Source: Verrucomicrobiota bacterium (GTDB lineage: Bacteria > Verrucomicrobiota > Verrucomicrobiia > Chthoniobacterales > UBA10450). Taken from it: 12,400 nucleotides of DNA. The stretch spans positions 1 to 12,400 of the forward strand of contig QHOD01000085.1 of assembly GCA_003218615.1 (NCBI GenBank). The letters are read 5' to 3'. Below are positions 6,211 through 12,400 of the stretch, one piece after another. The notes under the pieces are model-generated. The model ran no database searches. It was not told the DNA's origin and saw nothing but the letters and a program-made list of their open reading frames with translations. The translations under genes were made by a program, and so were the position numbers. The first letter of the stretch is position 1. Each line of letters begins with the position of its first letter.

Positions 6211-6241
6211 TTGACTATTCTCCGTTCACCGATGACTATTC
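6211..6241 (+). promoter_or_regulatory. Possible promoter of the tRNA-Gly gene
   Basis: A good -35 element, TTGACT (6211-6216), is followed 18 bp later by ACTATT (6235-6240), a partial -10 match that would place transcription initiation a few bases before the tRNA at 6256. The octamer GACTATTC occurs at both boxes (6213-6220 and 6234-6241). The match to consensus is moderate. Confidence 0.35.
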
Positions 6242-6255
6242 GCTTCTTACATCTC

Positions 6256-6326
6256 GCGGGCATAGCTTAATGGTAAAGTTCCAGCCTTCCAAGCTGGCCA
6301 TGCGGGTTCGATTCCCGTTGCCCGCT
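6256..6326 (+). tRNA. tRNA-Gly (anticodon UCC)
   Basis: The 71-nt sequence folds as a cloverleaf. The acceptor stem pairs GCGGGCA (6256-6262) with TGCCCGC (6319-6325), with discriminator T6326. The anticodon stem is CCAGC/GCTGG (6281-6285 and 6293-6297), with loop CTTCCAA placing TCC at 6288-6290. The T arm is GCGGG-TTCGATT-CCCGT. The D loop contains TGGTAAAG. The 3' CCA is not encoded. The anticodon reads GGA and GGG glycine codons. The last two bases overlap the stop codon of pgsA on the opposite strand. Confidence 0.96.
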
Positions 6327-6903
6327 ATTGATCCGGGGCGATCAGCTCGCGATTCCGCCAGGTGAAACCCAAGCCGGAGTAAATCGTGAGCGCCACCGTG
6401 ATCCACACCAGCGCGGGACCAGCTTCGCCCCAGGCCCGCAACCACCACGTCGATGTTTCATTCGCGTATCGCAATTCCGCCATCGAAAGGAGGACGAGGA
6501 AGAAAATGACAGTGATGATCTGCCAGGAAGTTTTCTGTTTTCCGAGCCGCTCTGCTGGCAGAATTCGTCCCTTCGCACTGGCCATTAGACGCAAACCAGT
6601 AATCAAAAAATCGCGCGCTACTACAGCTGTGGCCGCCCATGCCGGAATAGCCTTGAGGGGCACCAGCGAAATGAACGCCGCCGCCATCATAATCTTGTCC
6701 ACGAGCGGGTCCATCAACTTGCCAAAATTTGTGATGACTCCGTAGCGCCGGGCGATTTCCCCATCGATAAAATCTGTCAGCCCGGCAATGAGAAAAATCA
6801 CAAGTGCGGACGTGCGCGCGTAATGCCACGAAGAATTTAGCGCCACCACAAAAAGCACCGTCAGCAGCAGCCGGCTTAAAGTTATTCGGTTCGCCCAGTT
6901 CAT
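6325..6903 (-). CDS. pgsA: CDP-diacylglycerol-glycerol-3-phosphate 3-phosphatidyltransferase
   Basis: The 192-residue integral membrane protein contains the complete CDP-alcohol phosphatidyltransferase signature D-x2-DG-x2-AR-x8-G-x3-D-x3-D, with Asp44, Asp47, Gly48, Ala51, Arg52, Gly61, Asp65 and Asp69. It starts with NWANRITLSRLLL, typical of PgsA. In the inner membrane it makes phosphatidylglycerophosphate from CDP-diacylglycerol and glycerol-3-phosphate, the committed step to phosphatidylglycerol. Several hydrophobic helices are evident, and the length fits the family. Its ATG overlaps the moaE stop (ATGA, 6900-6903), so the two genes are probably one transcript. Its TAG stop (6325-6327) overlaps the 3' end of the convergent tRNA-Gly gene by two bases. 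Confidence 0.94.
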   Translation of the reverse strand: MNWANRITLSRLLLTVLFVVALNSSWHYARTSALVIFLIAGLTDFIDGEIARRYGVITNFGKLMDPLVDKIMMAAAFISLVPLKAIPAWAATAVVARDFLITGLRLMASAKGRILPAERLGKQKTSWQIITVIFFLVLLSMAELRYANETSTWWLRAWGEAGPALVWITVALTIYSGLGFTWRNRELIAPDQ

Positions 6904-7337
6904 TTCGCTGTAGCCGCCTCCCTCTGCGGGGCGCGGCGCAGACTCTCAACCTTGAATCGCGGTCGCTTCCAGATTGGCACTTTTTTCTTTAGCTCGTCCA
7001 CAATCCACTTGCCCGCCTCGAAAGCAGCGGCGCGATGCCGCGCACTAACTTGAAGGACTAATGATGGCTCGCCAGTGCGAACGAAACCGATCCGATGATG
7101 AGCCACGATCTTCTTCAATTGAAACTTTTCCGTCGCCGCCTCTGCGACTAATCGCAGTTGATGTTCGGCCATTACTGTGTGCGCTTCGTAATCGATGCCC
7201 TCTATCTTGCGTCCATTTTCAACCTCGCGAACAACGCCCCAAAAAACGACCACAGCGCCAGCGCCGGGATCGACCTCATTCTCTGGCGCGGTGAGCTGCG
7301 CTTTCGTCAATAAAACTTCGCAAACCGGATTTGCCAT
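6900..7337 (-). CDS. moaE: Molybdopterin synthase catalytic subunit MoaE
   Basis: The 145-residue product matches MoaE: VVVFWGVVRE (residues 30-39), the YEAHTVMAEHQLR segment, HRIGFVRTGEPSLVLQVSARHRAAAF (81-106) and LKKKVPIWKR (116-125) with the lysines expected in the active site (about Lys117 and Lys124). In the cytoplasm MoaE with thiocarboxylated MoaD converts cyclic pyranopterin monophosphate to molybdopterin. No moaD or other moa gene is in the window, so the partner is encoded elsewhere. I chose ATG at 7337. An in-frame start at 7409 would overlap gnd and add 24 non-conserved residues. The gene is divergent from gnd (64 bp between starts) and overlaps pgsA by 4 bp, an unusual operon partner. 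Confidence 0.93.
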   Translation of the reverse strand: MANPVCEVLLTKAQLTAPENEVDPGAGAVVVFWGVVREVENGRKIEGIDYEAHTVMAEHQLRLVAEAATEKFQLKKIVAHHRIGFVRTGEPSLVLQVSARHRAAAFEAGKWIVDELKKKVPIWKRPRFKVESLRRAPQREAATAK

Positions 7338-7401
7338 GCGCTCTAAATGCTCGCTACAGTGAGTCTCCTCTGTATTGAGGCACACACAAGGAGATACGAA
7401 A

Positions 7402-8886
7402 ATGAGCACGAATCAATGTGATATTGGCCTGATCGGTCTGGCCGTGATGGGCGAAAATCTCGCCTTGAACATGGAATCGAAAGGATTCTCTGTCGCTGTT
7501 TTCAACCGCACCACAGAAGTCACGGAGAAATTCGCAAGCGGGCGGGCCAAAGGGAAAAACATTCAGCCCACGCAGACGATAGAGGAATTCGTGGCTGCGC
7601 TCACGCGCCCGCGCAAAGCGATGATCATGGTGAAAGCGGGCCCGCCGGTTGACGCTGTCATCAATCAGCTCGCGCCACTGCTCGAAAAGGGCGATGTCAT
7701 CATTGACGGTGGCAATTCCCTTTTCACCGACACGCAAAGACGTGGCAAGGAGTTAGAGGACCGCGGAATTCATTTTGTAGGCTGTGGCGTCTCCGGTGGC
7801 GAAGAAGGTGCTCTCAAAGGTCCCTCCCTGATGCCGGGCGGCTCGCGCGAATCATGGGAAATCATCGCGCCCATTTTCCGCAAGATCGCTGCGCAAGTGG
7901 ACGGCGAGCCATGTTGTCGATACATGGGACCGGACGGCGCCGGTCACTACGTCAAGATGGTGCATAACGGCATCGAGTACGGCGATATCCAGTTGATCTG
8001 CGAGGCTTACGCAATCCTCAAAGACATCGCGGAGATGGACGCTGCACAACTGGCCGAGACTTTCGCAGAATGGAACAAAGGCGAACTCGATAGCTACCTC
8101 ATTGAGATTACGTCCCAAATTTTCCGAAAGATTGATCCGGAGACGGGAAAACCACTGGTCGATGTAATTCTCGACAAAGCCGGACAAAAAGGAACCGGTA
8201 TCTGGACGCTTCAATCCGCGATTAAACAATCAGTCGTCATCTCGACAATTAACGCCGCCGTTGAAGCACGCGTGATCTCGTCGCGGAAAGAAGAGCGCGT
8301 GGCCGCATCGAAAATTCTGCCGCAACCGAAGGCGCGAAAGTTTAAAGGCGATCGGACGCGTCTCGTCAATGCGGTGCGTGACGCGCTTTATGCGTCCAAA
8401 ATCGTTTCTTATGCCCAGGGGATGGAGCTTCTTGGAGGCGCGAGCACCGAATACAAGTGGAACCTCAACCTGAGCGACATCGCCACCATCTGGCGAGGCG
8501 GCTGCATCATTCGCGCGAAATTTCTGAACCGGATTGTGGAGGCATATCAGCGCGACCCCGCACTGCATAATCTTCTGCTCGATCGGTATTTCACGAAGAT
8601 CATCCGGAAGACGCAGCGCAATTGGCGCGTCGCGGTTTCAACAGCTATCAAGCACGGCGTCGCCGTTCCTGCATTTTCTGCGTCGCTTGCTTACTTTGAC
8701 AGTTACCGCCAGGCGCGTTTGCCTGCCAATCTCTTGCAGGCGCAGCGCGACTTCTTTGGCGCACACACTTACGAACGCGTGGATAAGCCGGGTTTTTTTC
8801 ACACCGAATGGATCGAATCCGATCAAAAGCCGGCAGAAAAACGGACCGAACCGAAAGTGCCCGCGCCGCATCACGCCGGAGAGTAG
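7402..8886 (+). CDS. gnd: 6-phosphogluconate dehydrogenase, decarboxylating
   Basis: The 494-residue product is a full-length 6-phosphogluconate dehydrogenase. The Rossmann start GLIGLAVMGENLALNM (9-24) and FNRTTE follow the NADP-binding pattern. Substrate-binding and catalytic segments are CGVSGGEEGALKGPSLMPGG (128-147) and GHYVKMVHNGIEYGD (181-195) with catalytic Lys185 and Glu192. The C-terminal QRDFFGAHTYERVDKPG segment contributes to the neighbouring subunit's active site. The enzyme oxidises and decarboxylates 6-phosphogluconate to ribulose 5-phosphate in the oxidative pentose phosphate pathway. The usual GTGKWT motif reads GTGIWT here (about 264-269). The start is fixed by AAGGAG 8 nt before ATG 7402. 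No zwf gene is adjacent. The gene converges on dnaE2. Confidence 0.96.
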   Translation: MSTNQCDIGLIGLAVMGENLALNMESKGFSVAVFNRTTEVTEKFASGRAKGKNIQPTQTIEEFVAALTRPRKAMIMVKAGPPVDAVINQLAPLLEKGDVIIDGGNSLFTDTQRRGKELEDRGIHFVGCGVSGGEEGALKGPSLMPGGSRESWEIIAPIFRKIAAQVDGEPCCRYMGPDGAGHYVKMVHNGIEYGDIQLICEAYAILKDIAEMDAAQLAETFAEWNKGELDSYLIEITSQIFRKIDPETGKPLVDVILDKAGQKGTGIWTLQSAIKQSVVISTINAAVEARVISSRKEERVAASKILPQPKARKFKGDRTRLVNAVRDALYASKIVSYAQGMELLGGASTEYKWNLNLSDIATIWRGGCIIRAKFLNRIVEAYQRDPALHNLLLDRYFTKIIRKTQRNWRVAVSTAIKHGVAVPAFSASLAYFDSYRQARLPANLLQAQRDFFGAHTYERVDKPGFFHTEWIESDQKPAEKRTEPKVPAPHHAGE

Positions 8887-8890
8887 ATTT

Positions 8891-8962
8891 AATGTGGGAG
8901 GGACCTTAGCGTCCCGATTTTTAGAAACCGCAGAATCGCGGCACTGAGGTCGCTCCCACATT
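8891..8962. repeat. REP-like imperfect inverted repeat between gnd and dnaE2
   Basis: Two arms of about 26 bp, 8893-8918 and 8935-8960, are imperfect inverted copies. Both read TGTGGGAG, one variable base, GACCT, then a variable AG-G-C core and CGAT, with about five mismatches. The outermost AA/TT extends the pairing to 8891-8962. The arrangement of two inverted GTGGGAG-type units with a short spacer is like a REP/BIME element, and it lies exactly in the gap between convergent stop codons. A transcript from either side would fold into a long hairpin, so it may also end transcription or protect 3' ends. Membership of a genome-wide family is inferred. Confidence 0.75.
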
Positions 8963-8966
8963 TCTA

Positions 8967-11900
8967 TCACCTGAAATCGTGCGACTCGCTCCCGATGAGT
9001 TTTTCATGTGCGAGCGCTCTAATTTCCCGTGCTTTAATCAAAACCACGCCATCCGAATTCTGCGCTTCGCCTTCGATGAGCAGAAACATTTCCTCAGTGA
9101 TCACGAGCCGAAACCGTTCGAACAAGTCAGGATCGACAATTGCATTTGAGACGCCGGTTTCGTCTTCCAGGCTGATAAAAACAAATCCCTTTGCTGTGCC
9201 AGGTCGCTGACGGCAAATGACATTGCCGGCGATCTGCACTGTGGCGCCATGGCGCGCCTGCGCCAGATCGATCGCCCGCCAAATATTCGGCAAACTTTCA
9301 CGTAAAAGTTTCATCGGGTGCGGTCCGGTCGTCAGGTTCATTGTTTCGTAATCCGCTTTCACCCGCTCCGGCAGCGTCATTCGCGCGAGCGGCACGTTGT
9401 AGCCGGGATCGGTGATCCCGGCCGGGGACAACGTCCTCATTGAAGAGCCAGGATCGCCGGTCTCGGCTACAGTAAACAGCGCCTCTGACGTTTGTTCCTC
9501 CGCCCGCCACATGGCCGCGCGCCGATGTTCGGCAAAACAATTCAGCGCGCCGAGTTCGGCCAACATGCGCAATTCGTCTTTTGAAAGCGGCATGCGCCGC
9601 TTGAAATCATCCAACGACTCGAATTGCCGATCTTGTCTCTGCCTAACGAGCTTTTCCGCATGTTCCTGCCGCAATCCGTTCACCATGCAAAACCCCAAAC
9701 GCACCGTGCTGTCGTCAACGACTGTACAACGCCAGTCGGATTGCGAGACACAAACTGGCTTGATCTTCAATCCGTGCCGCTGCGCGTCTTTCACAATCGT
9801 CGCAGGCGTATAAAAGCCCATCGGCTGATTGTTCAAGAGACTCGCGTAAAATTCCGGTGCGCGATGGACTTTTAAATATGCGCTGCCATAAGCCAGAATC
9901 GCAAAACTAATCGCGTGCGATTCCGGAAATCCGTAAAGCGCAAATGACGAGATCGATTGAATGATTTTGTCGATCTTGTCCGGTCCGATGTCTTTCCGCT
10001 CCATCGCCGCCCGGAGTTTCGCGCAAACTTTTTGCATCCGTTCCTCGGAACGATGAAAACTGAGCGCGCGCCGCAATTCCTCAGCTTCCTTGCCGGAAAA
10101 ATCGGTCATGATCATCGCGATCTTGAGCATTTGCTCCTGAAACAATGGGACACCCAACGTGCGCCCGAGCACCGGTTCCAGACGCGGATCAAAATATGTG
10201 ACCGGTTGGCGTCCGGCGCGCCGCGCCAGATACGGATGCACCATATCGCCCTGGATCGGGCCCGGGCGGATGATTGCCACTTCAATCACTACATCGTAAA
10301 AACATTTCGGCTGCATCCGCGGCAGGGTCGCCATTTGCGCACGGCTCTCGATTTGAAAAACGCCGATCGTGTCGGCCTTCTGCATGATCTCAAACGTGGC
10401 AGCGTCATTCTTTGGAATATGAGCAAGATTGAGCGGGCGCCCGCGCTCACGGCACAATTCAAACGCATCCTGCATCACCGACATCATCCCGAGCCCGAGC
10501 AGATCGACCTTCACGATACCAAGGTCTTCGCAATCGTCCTTGTCCCATTGCGCAACGACCCGTCCCGGCATGGACGCATTTTCCAGCGGCACAAAGGAGC
10601 TGAGTTTGTTCTGACAGATGATCATCCCGCCGGAATGCTGACCAAGATGACGCGGCAATCCGTAGATCGCTCGATACAAATTGACGAATGCCGGCATGCG
10701 TGGATGCGCTTTTGGCAAACCAGCCTGCTTGATCTGCGATTCCAGCTCGAGCGTGTGTGGAAAATCTCCGCTCGCAAACAAATGTGAGAAACGATCGATG
10801 ATGCTCGGCGAAAAATTGAGCGCTTTGCCGATTTCACGCGCCGCGCTGCGTCCGCGATACGTGATTACATTCGCGGTCATCGCCGCGCCGTGTTTACCGT
10901 AGCGGCGATAAATTTCCTGGATCACACTTTCGCGCCGATCACCGCTGGGAAGATCGAGATCGATGTCGGGCCAACCTTTGCGGCTCTCATTTAAAAACCG
11001 CTCAAAAACTAAATTATTGCTCACCGGATCGACCGGGGTGATGCCGAGGCAATAACAAACCGCGCTGTTCGCGGCGCTGCCCCGGCCCTGCACCATGATG
11101 TCGTGCTCGCGACAGAAATTGACGATGTCCCAGACAATCAAAAAATAGCCGGGGAAGCCGAGCCTGGTGATCAACGTGAGCTCTTCTTCAAGCTGACATT
11201 TCACTTTCGCGCTGATCGCCGCATATCGCTGTTGCGCACCGAACCAAACGATCGTGCGCAAAAATGAATCCATGTTGTGGCCTGCCGGAACGGGAAATGA
11301 TGGAAATTCGTAGCCAATGTTCTCGAGGGAAAACGTCAGTCGCTCGGCCAGCCGCGATGTATTCTCGATTGCTTCGGGCAAATCGCGAAAAATCTCGCGC
11401 ATTTGCGTATCGCTCTTGAGATGACGCTCACTGTTTTGCGTAAGCAATTTTCCCGCAGCGTCGAGGTGCGTGTGTTCGCGAATACAGGCGAACACATCCA
11501 GGACTTCGCGGCCATAGGGCTTCGCGTACTGGACACCGTTCGTTGCCAGGATTGGCAATCGATAATGACTCGCAAGATCGACAAGTTGCCGGTTAACGCG
11601 TTCTTCCCCGCGCAAAAAATGCCGTTGGATTTCAACGAATACATTTTCGCGCCCAAAAACATCGATCAAAAACCGCGCACGTGCGTTCTGGGGAGCGCCT
11701 GCGCCAAAGAGTGCGACCAAACCTTCCGCCAATTGCGGCAGCTCATCCCACCCGATCGCGCATTGCCCTTTTTCGCTGCGCAGATGTGCCTGAGTCAGCA
11801 GTTCACAAAGATTTTTGTAGCCTGTCCGATTTTCGACCAACACCGGCAGAATGCTGCCGTCTTCCATCGATAATTCACAACCGACGATCGGACGCACATT

Positions 11901-12071
11901 ATGTTCGCGAGCGGCGACGGAAAATCGTTGCGCGCCGTAAACGCCGTTGCGATCGAGCAACGCCAGCGCGGGCATTTCCAGTTCCGCTGCCGTCTCGGCC
12001 AGTTGCTCCGGAAACGAAGCGCCGCGAAGAAAACTAAAAACGCTGCACGCATGTAACTCGACGTAGCTCAT
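8967..12071 (-). CDS. dnaE2: Error-prone DNA polymerase DnaE2 (ImuC)
   Basis: The 1034-residue product is a C-family DNA polymerase of the DnaE2 type. The order is an N-terminal PHP domain (LHACSVFSFLRGAS, 6-19), then the polymerase core with GRGSAANSAVCYCLGITPVDP (329-349), the catalytic aspartates in WPDIDLDLP (Asp369 and Asp371) and KVDLLGLGMM (Asp523). Their 154-residue spacing equals that of Escherichia coli DnaE (401 and 555). The C-terminal OB fold is at about 935-1015 (VQIAGNVICRQRPGTAKGFVFISLED). It lacks the long tail of replicative DnaE that binds the clamp and tau. In the family this SOS-induced polymerase works with ImuA and ImuB in lesion bypass and mutagenesis. The imuB end lies directly upstream. 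Its AGGA ribosome site falls inside the dyad element at 12076-12186. Confidence 0.96.
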   Translation of the reverse strand: MSYVELHACSVFSFLRGASFPEQLAETAAELEMPALALLDRNGVYGAQRFSVAAREHNVRPIVGCELSMEDGSILPVLVENRTGYKNLCELLTQAHLRSEKGQCAIGWDELPQLAEGLVALFGAGAPQNARARFLIDVFGRENVFVEIQRHFLRGEERVNRQLVDLASHYRLPILATNGVQYAKPYGREVLDVFACIREHTHLDAAGKLLTQNSERHLKSDTQMREIFRDLPEAIENTSRLAERLTFSLENIGYEFPSFPVPAGHNMDSFLRTIVWFGAQQRYAAISAKVKCQLEEELTLITRLGFPGYFLIVWDIVNFCREHDIMVQGRGSAANSAVCYCLGITPVDPVSNNLVFERFLNESRKGWPDIDLDLPSGDRRESVIQEIYRRYGKHGAAMTANVITYRGRSAAREIGKALNFSPSIIDRFSHLFASGDFPHTLELESQIKQAGLPKAHPRMPAFVNLYRAIYGLPRHLGQHSGGMIICQNKLSSFVPLENASMPGRVVAQWDKDDCEDLGIVKVDLLGLGMMSVMQDAFELCRERGRPLNLAHIPKNDAATFEIMQKADTIGVFQIESRAQMATLPRMQPKCFYDVVIEVAIIRPGPIQGDMVHPYLARRAGRQPVTYFDPRLEPVLGRTLGVPLFQEQMLKIAMIMTDFSGKEAEELRRALSFHRSEERMQKVCAKLRAAMERKDIGPDKIDKIIQSISSFALYGFPESHAISFAILAYGSAYLKVHRAPEFYASLLNNQPMGFYTPATIVKDAQRHGLKIKPVCVSQSDWRCTVVDDSTVRLGFCMVNGLRQEHAEKLVRQRQDRQFESLDDFKRRMPLSKDELRMLAELGALNCFAEHRRAAMWRAEEQTSEALFTVAETGDPGSSMRTLSPAGITDPGYNVPLARMTLPERVKADYETMNLTTGPHPMKLLRESLPNIWRAIDLAQARHGATVQIAGNVICRQRPGTAKGFVFISLEDETGVSNAIVDPDLFERFRLVITEEMFLLIEGEAQNSDGVVLIKAREIRALAHEKLIGSESHDFR

Positions 12072-12075
12072 GACA

Positions 12076-12186
12076 TGTCATCCTGAGCGCAGGCGAAGGA
12101 TCTCACCTATAAAGCTTTGATCACGCTGGAAACTGAGAGTGCTCAATCGTCCTTTCGTGAGATCTCTCGCTCCGCTCGAGATGACA
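12076..12186. repeat. Dyad repeat element inserted between imuB and dnaE2
   Basis: The left arm (12076-12106, TGTCATCCTGAGCG...GGATCTCAC) and right arm (12157-12186, GTGAGATC...GAGATGACA) are imperfect inverted copies. The outer TGTCATC/GATGACA and inner GATCTCAC/GTGAGATC ends match well, with a less regular GAGCG/CGCTC centre and a loop of about 50 bp. The GTCATCCTGAGCG...GAAGGATCTC form is a short interspersed repeat type seen in several bacterial phyla, by recollection. It starts 4 bp from the imuB stop and ends 4 bp from the dnaE2 ATG. Confidence 0.75.
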
Positions 12187-12189
12187 TTC

Positions 12190-12400
12190 TCAGTCATAAA
12201 CTCCATCAATCTCCCAATTTTCCTCGCTCTGATGACAGCGACACAAAATTCCATTCTCCAGTTGCAGGTCCCATTCGGCGCGGTCCCACCATTTTTCGTC
12301 CCACCAATTTCCGGATGCGCGATAAGGACCACGCTCTCCGGAAACTGCGCCGCTCACGTGTAGGCTGCGCAGATGAATTGGTCGCTCGCGTGCCAGCAAA
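12190..12400 (-). CDS. imuB: ImuB, inactive Y-family polymerase homologue, C-terminal fragment
   Basis: The minus-strand frame enters from the right edge and ends with TGA at 12190. The last 69 or so residues read PIHLRSLHVSGAVSGERGP, then YRASGNWWDEKWWDRAEWDLQLENGILCRCHQ and a final VDGVYD. The G-x-W-W-D aromatic cluster followed by a W-D-V/L-Q-L strand and a C-R-x-H turn is the typical ImuB C-terminus, and position directly upstream of dnaE2 agrees. In the family ImuB is a catalytically dead Y-family polymerase that recruits DnaE2/ImuC and binds the beta clamp in SOS mutagenesis. Clamp-binding and polymerase domains lie outside the window. Confidence 0.82.
   Translation of the reverse strand, partial: LLARERPIHLRSLHVSGAVSGERGPYRASGNWWDEKWWDRAEWDLQLENGILCRCHQSEENWEIDGVYD

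Noticed and set aside
6458..6949. A 163-codon minus-strand open frame overlapping pgsA and moaE
   Set aside because: It is in a different frame from pgsA, which carries an intact CDP-alcohol phosphatidyltransferase signature, and has no motif itself.
7338..7401. A riboswitch (molybdenum cofactor type) in the moaE/gnd gap
   Set aside because: The 64-bp gap is too short for the known aptamer, and no conserved core or paired helices could be recognised.
9957..10787. A 276-codon open frame on the plus strand opposite dnaE2
   Set aside because: It lies wholly antisense to a well-conserved polymerase core, has no recognisable motif and is rich in Arg and His as expected of an antisense shadow of GC-rich coding DNA.
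12076..12186. imuB-dnaE2 dyad considered as an insertion sequence
   Set aside because: It is about 110 bp with no transposase frame, and no target-site duplication is evident, so only a short non-coding repeat is supported.

Overview
The window is a chromosomal segment made almost entirely of bacterial housekeeping genes. The genes present (mraZ-rsmH, an ExbB/ExbD/TonB-like cluster, a GuaB3-type IMP dehydrogenase relative, and an imuB-dnaE2 mutagenesis cassette), moderately high GC, weak or absent Shine-Dalgarno sequences and short dispersed dyad repeats fit a Verrucomicrobiota-like soil or freshwater bacterium. That placement is an inference from gene content and style; no 16S rRNA is present to confirm it.

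Layout. Positions 1-836 (minus strand) hold the start of the division and cell wall cluster: mraZ, then the 5' part of rsmH, which runs off the left edge. Upstream of mraZ lies a striking MraZ-type operator of 10-bp-spaced TGG boxes. Positions 963-1475 (plus) encode a small secreted YD-repeat-like protein. Positions 1567-4868 (plus) form a tight, mostly overlapping gene run: ExbB-like proton channel, ExbD-like partner, TonB-like periplasm-spanning protein, a tiny membrane-anchored zinc ribbon, and GuaB3. The GuaB3 C-terminus looks damaged by an out-of-frame deletion. The spacer from its apparent ancestral stop codon to the fabF start codon is a degenerate tandem octanucleotide repeat. fabF (fatty acid elongation) follows at 4925-6178, then a tRNA-Gly(UCC) gene at 6256-6326.

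On the minus strand, moaE (molybdopterin synthase) and pgsA (phosphatidylglycerophosphate synthase) overlap by ATGA, and the pgsA stop codon overlaps the tRNA 3' end. gnd (6-phosphogluconate dehydrogenase, plus) diverges from moaE and converges on dnaE2. A REP-like inverted repeat fills the gnd/dnaE2 gap. dnaE2 (minus, 8967-12071) follows the 3' end of imuB, which enters from the right edge. A second dyad element fills the imuB-dnaE2 junction and appears to supply the dnaE2 ribosome binding site.

No mobile element, CRISPR array, prophage or clearly novel multi-gene system is visible. The most interesting signals are small-scale: the octamer repeat tract and the rewritten GuaB3 tail, the dyad inserted inside the SOS polymerase operon, and the MraZ operator array.
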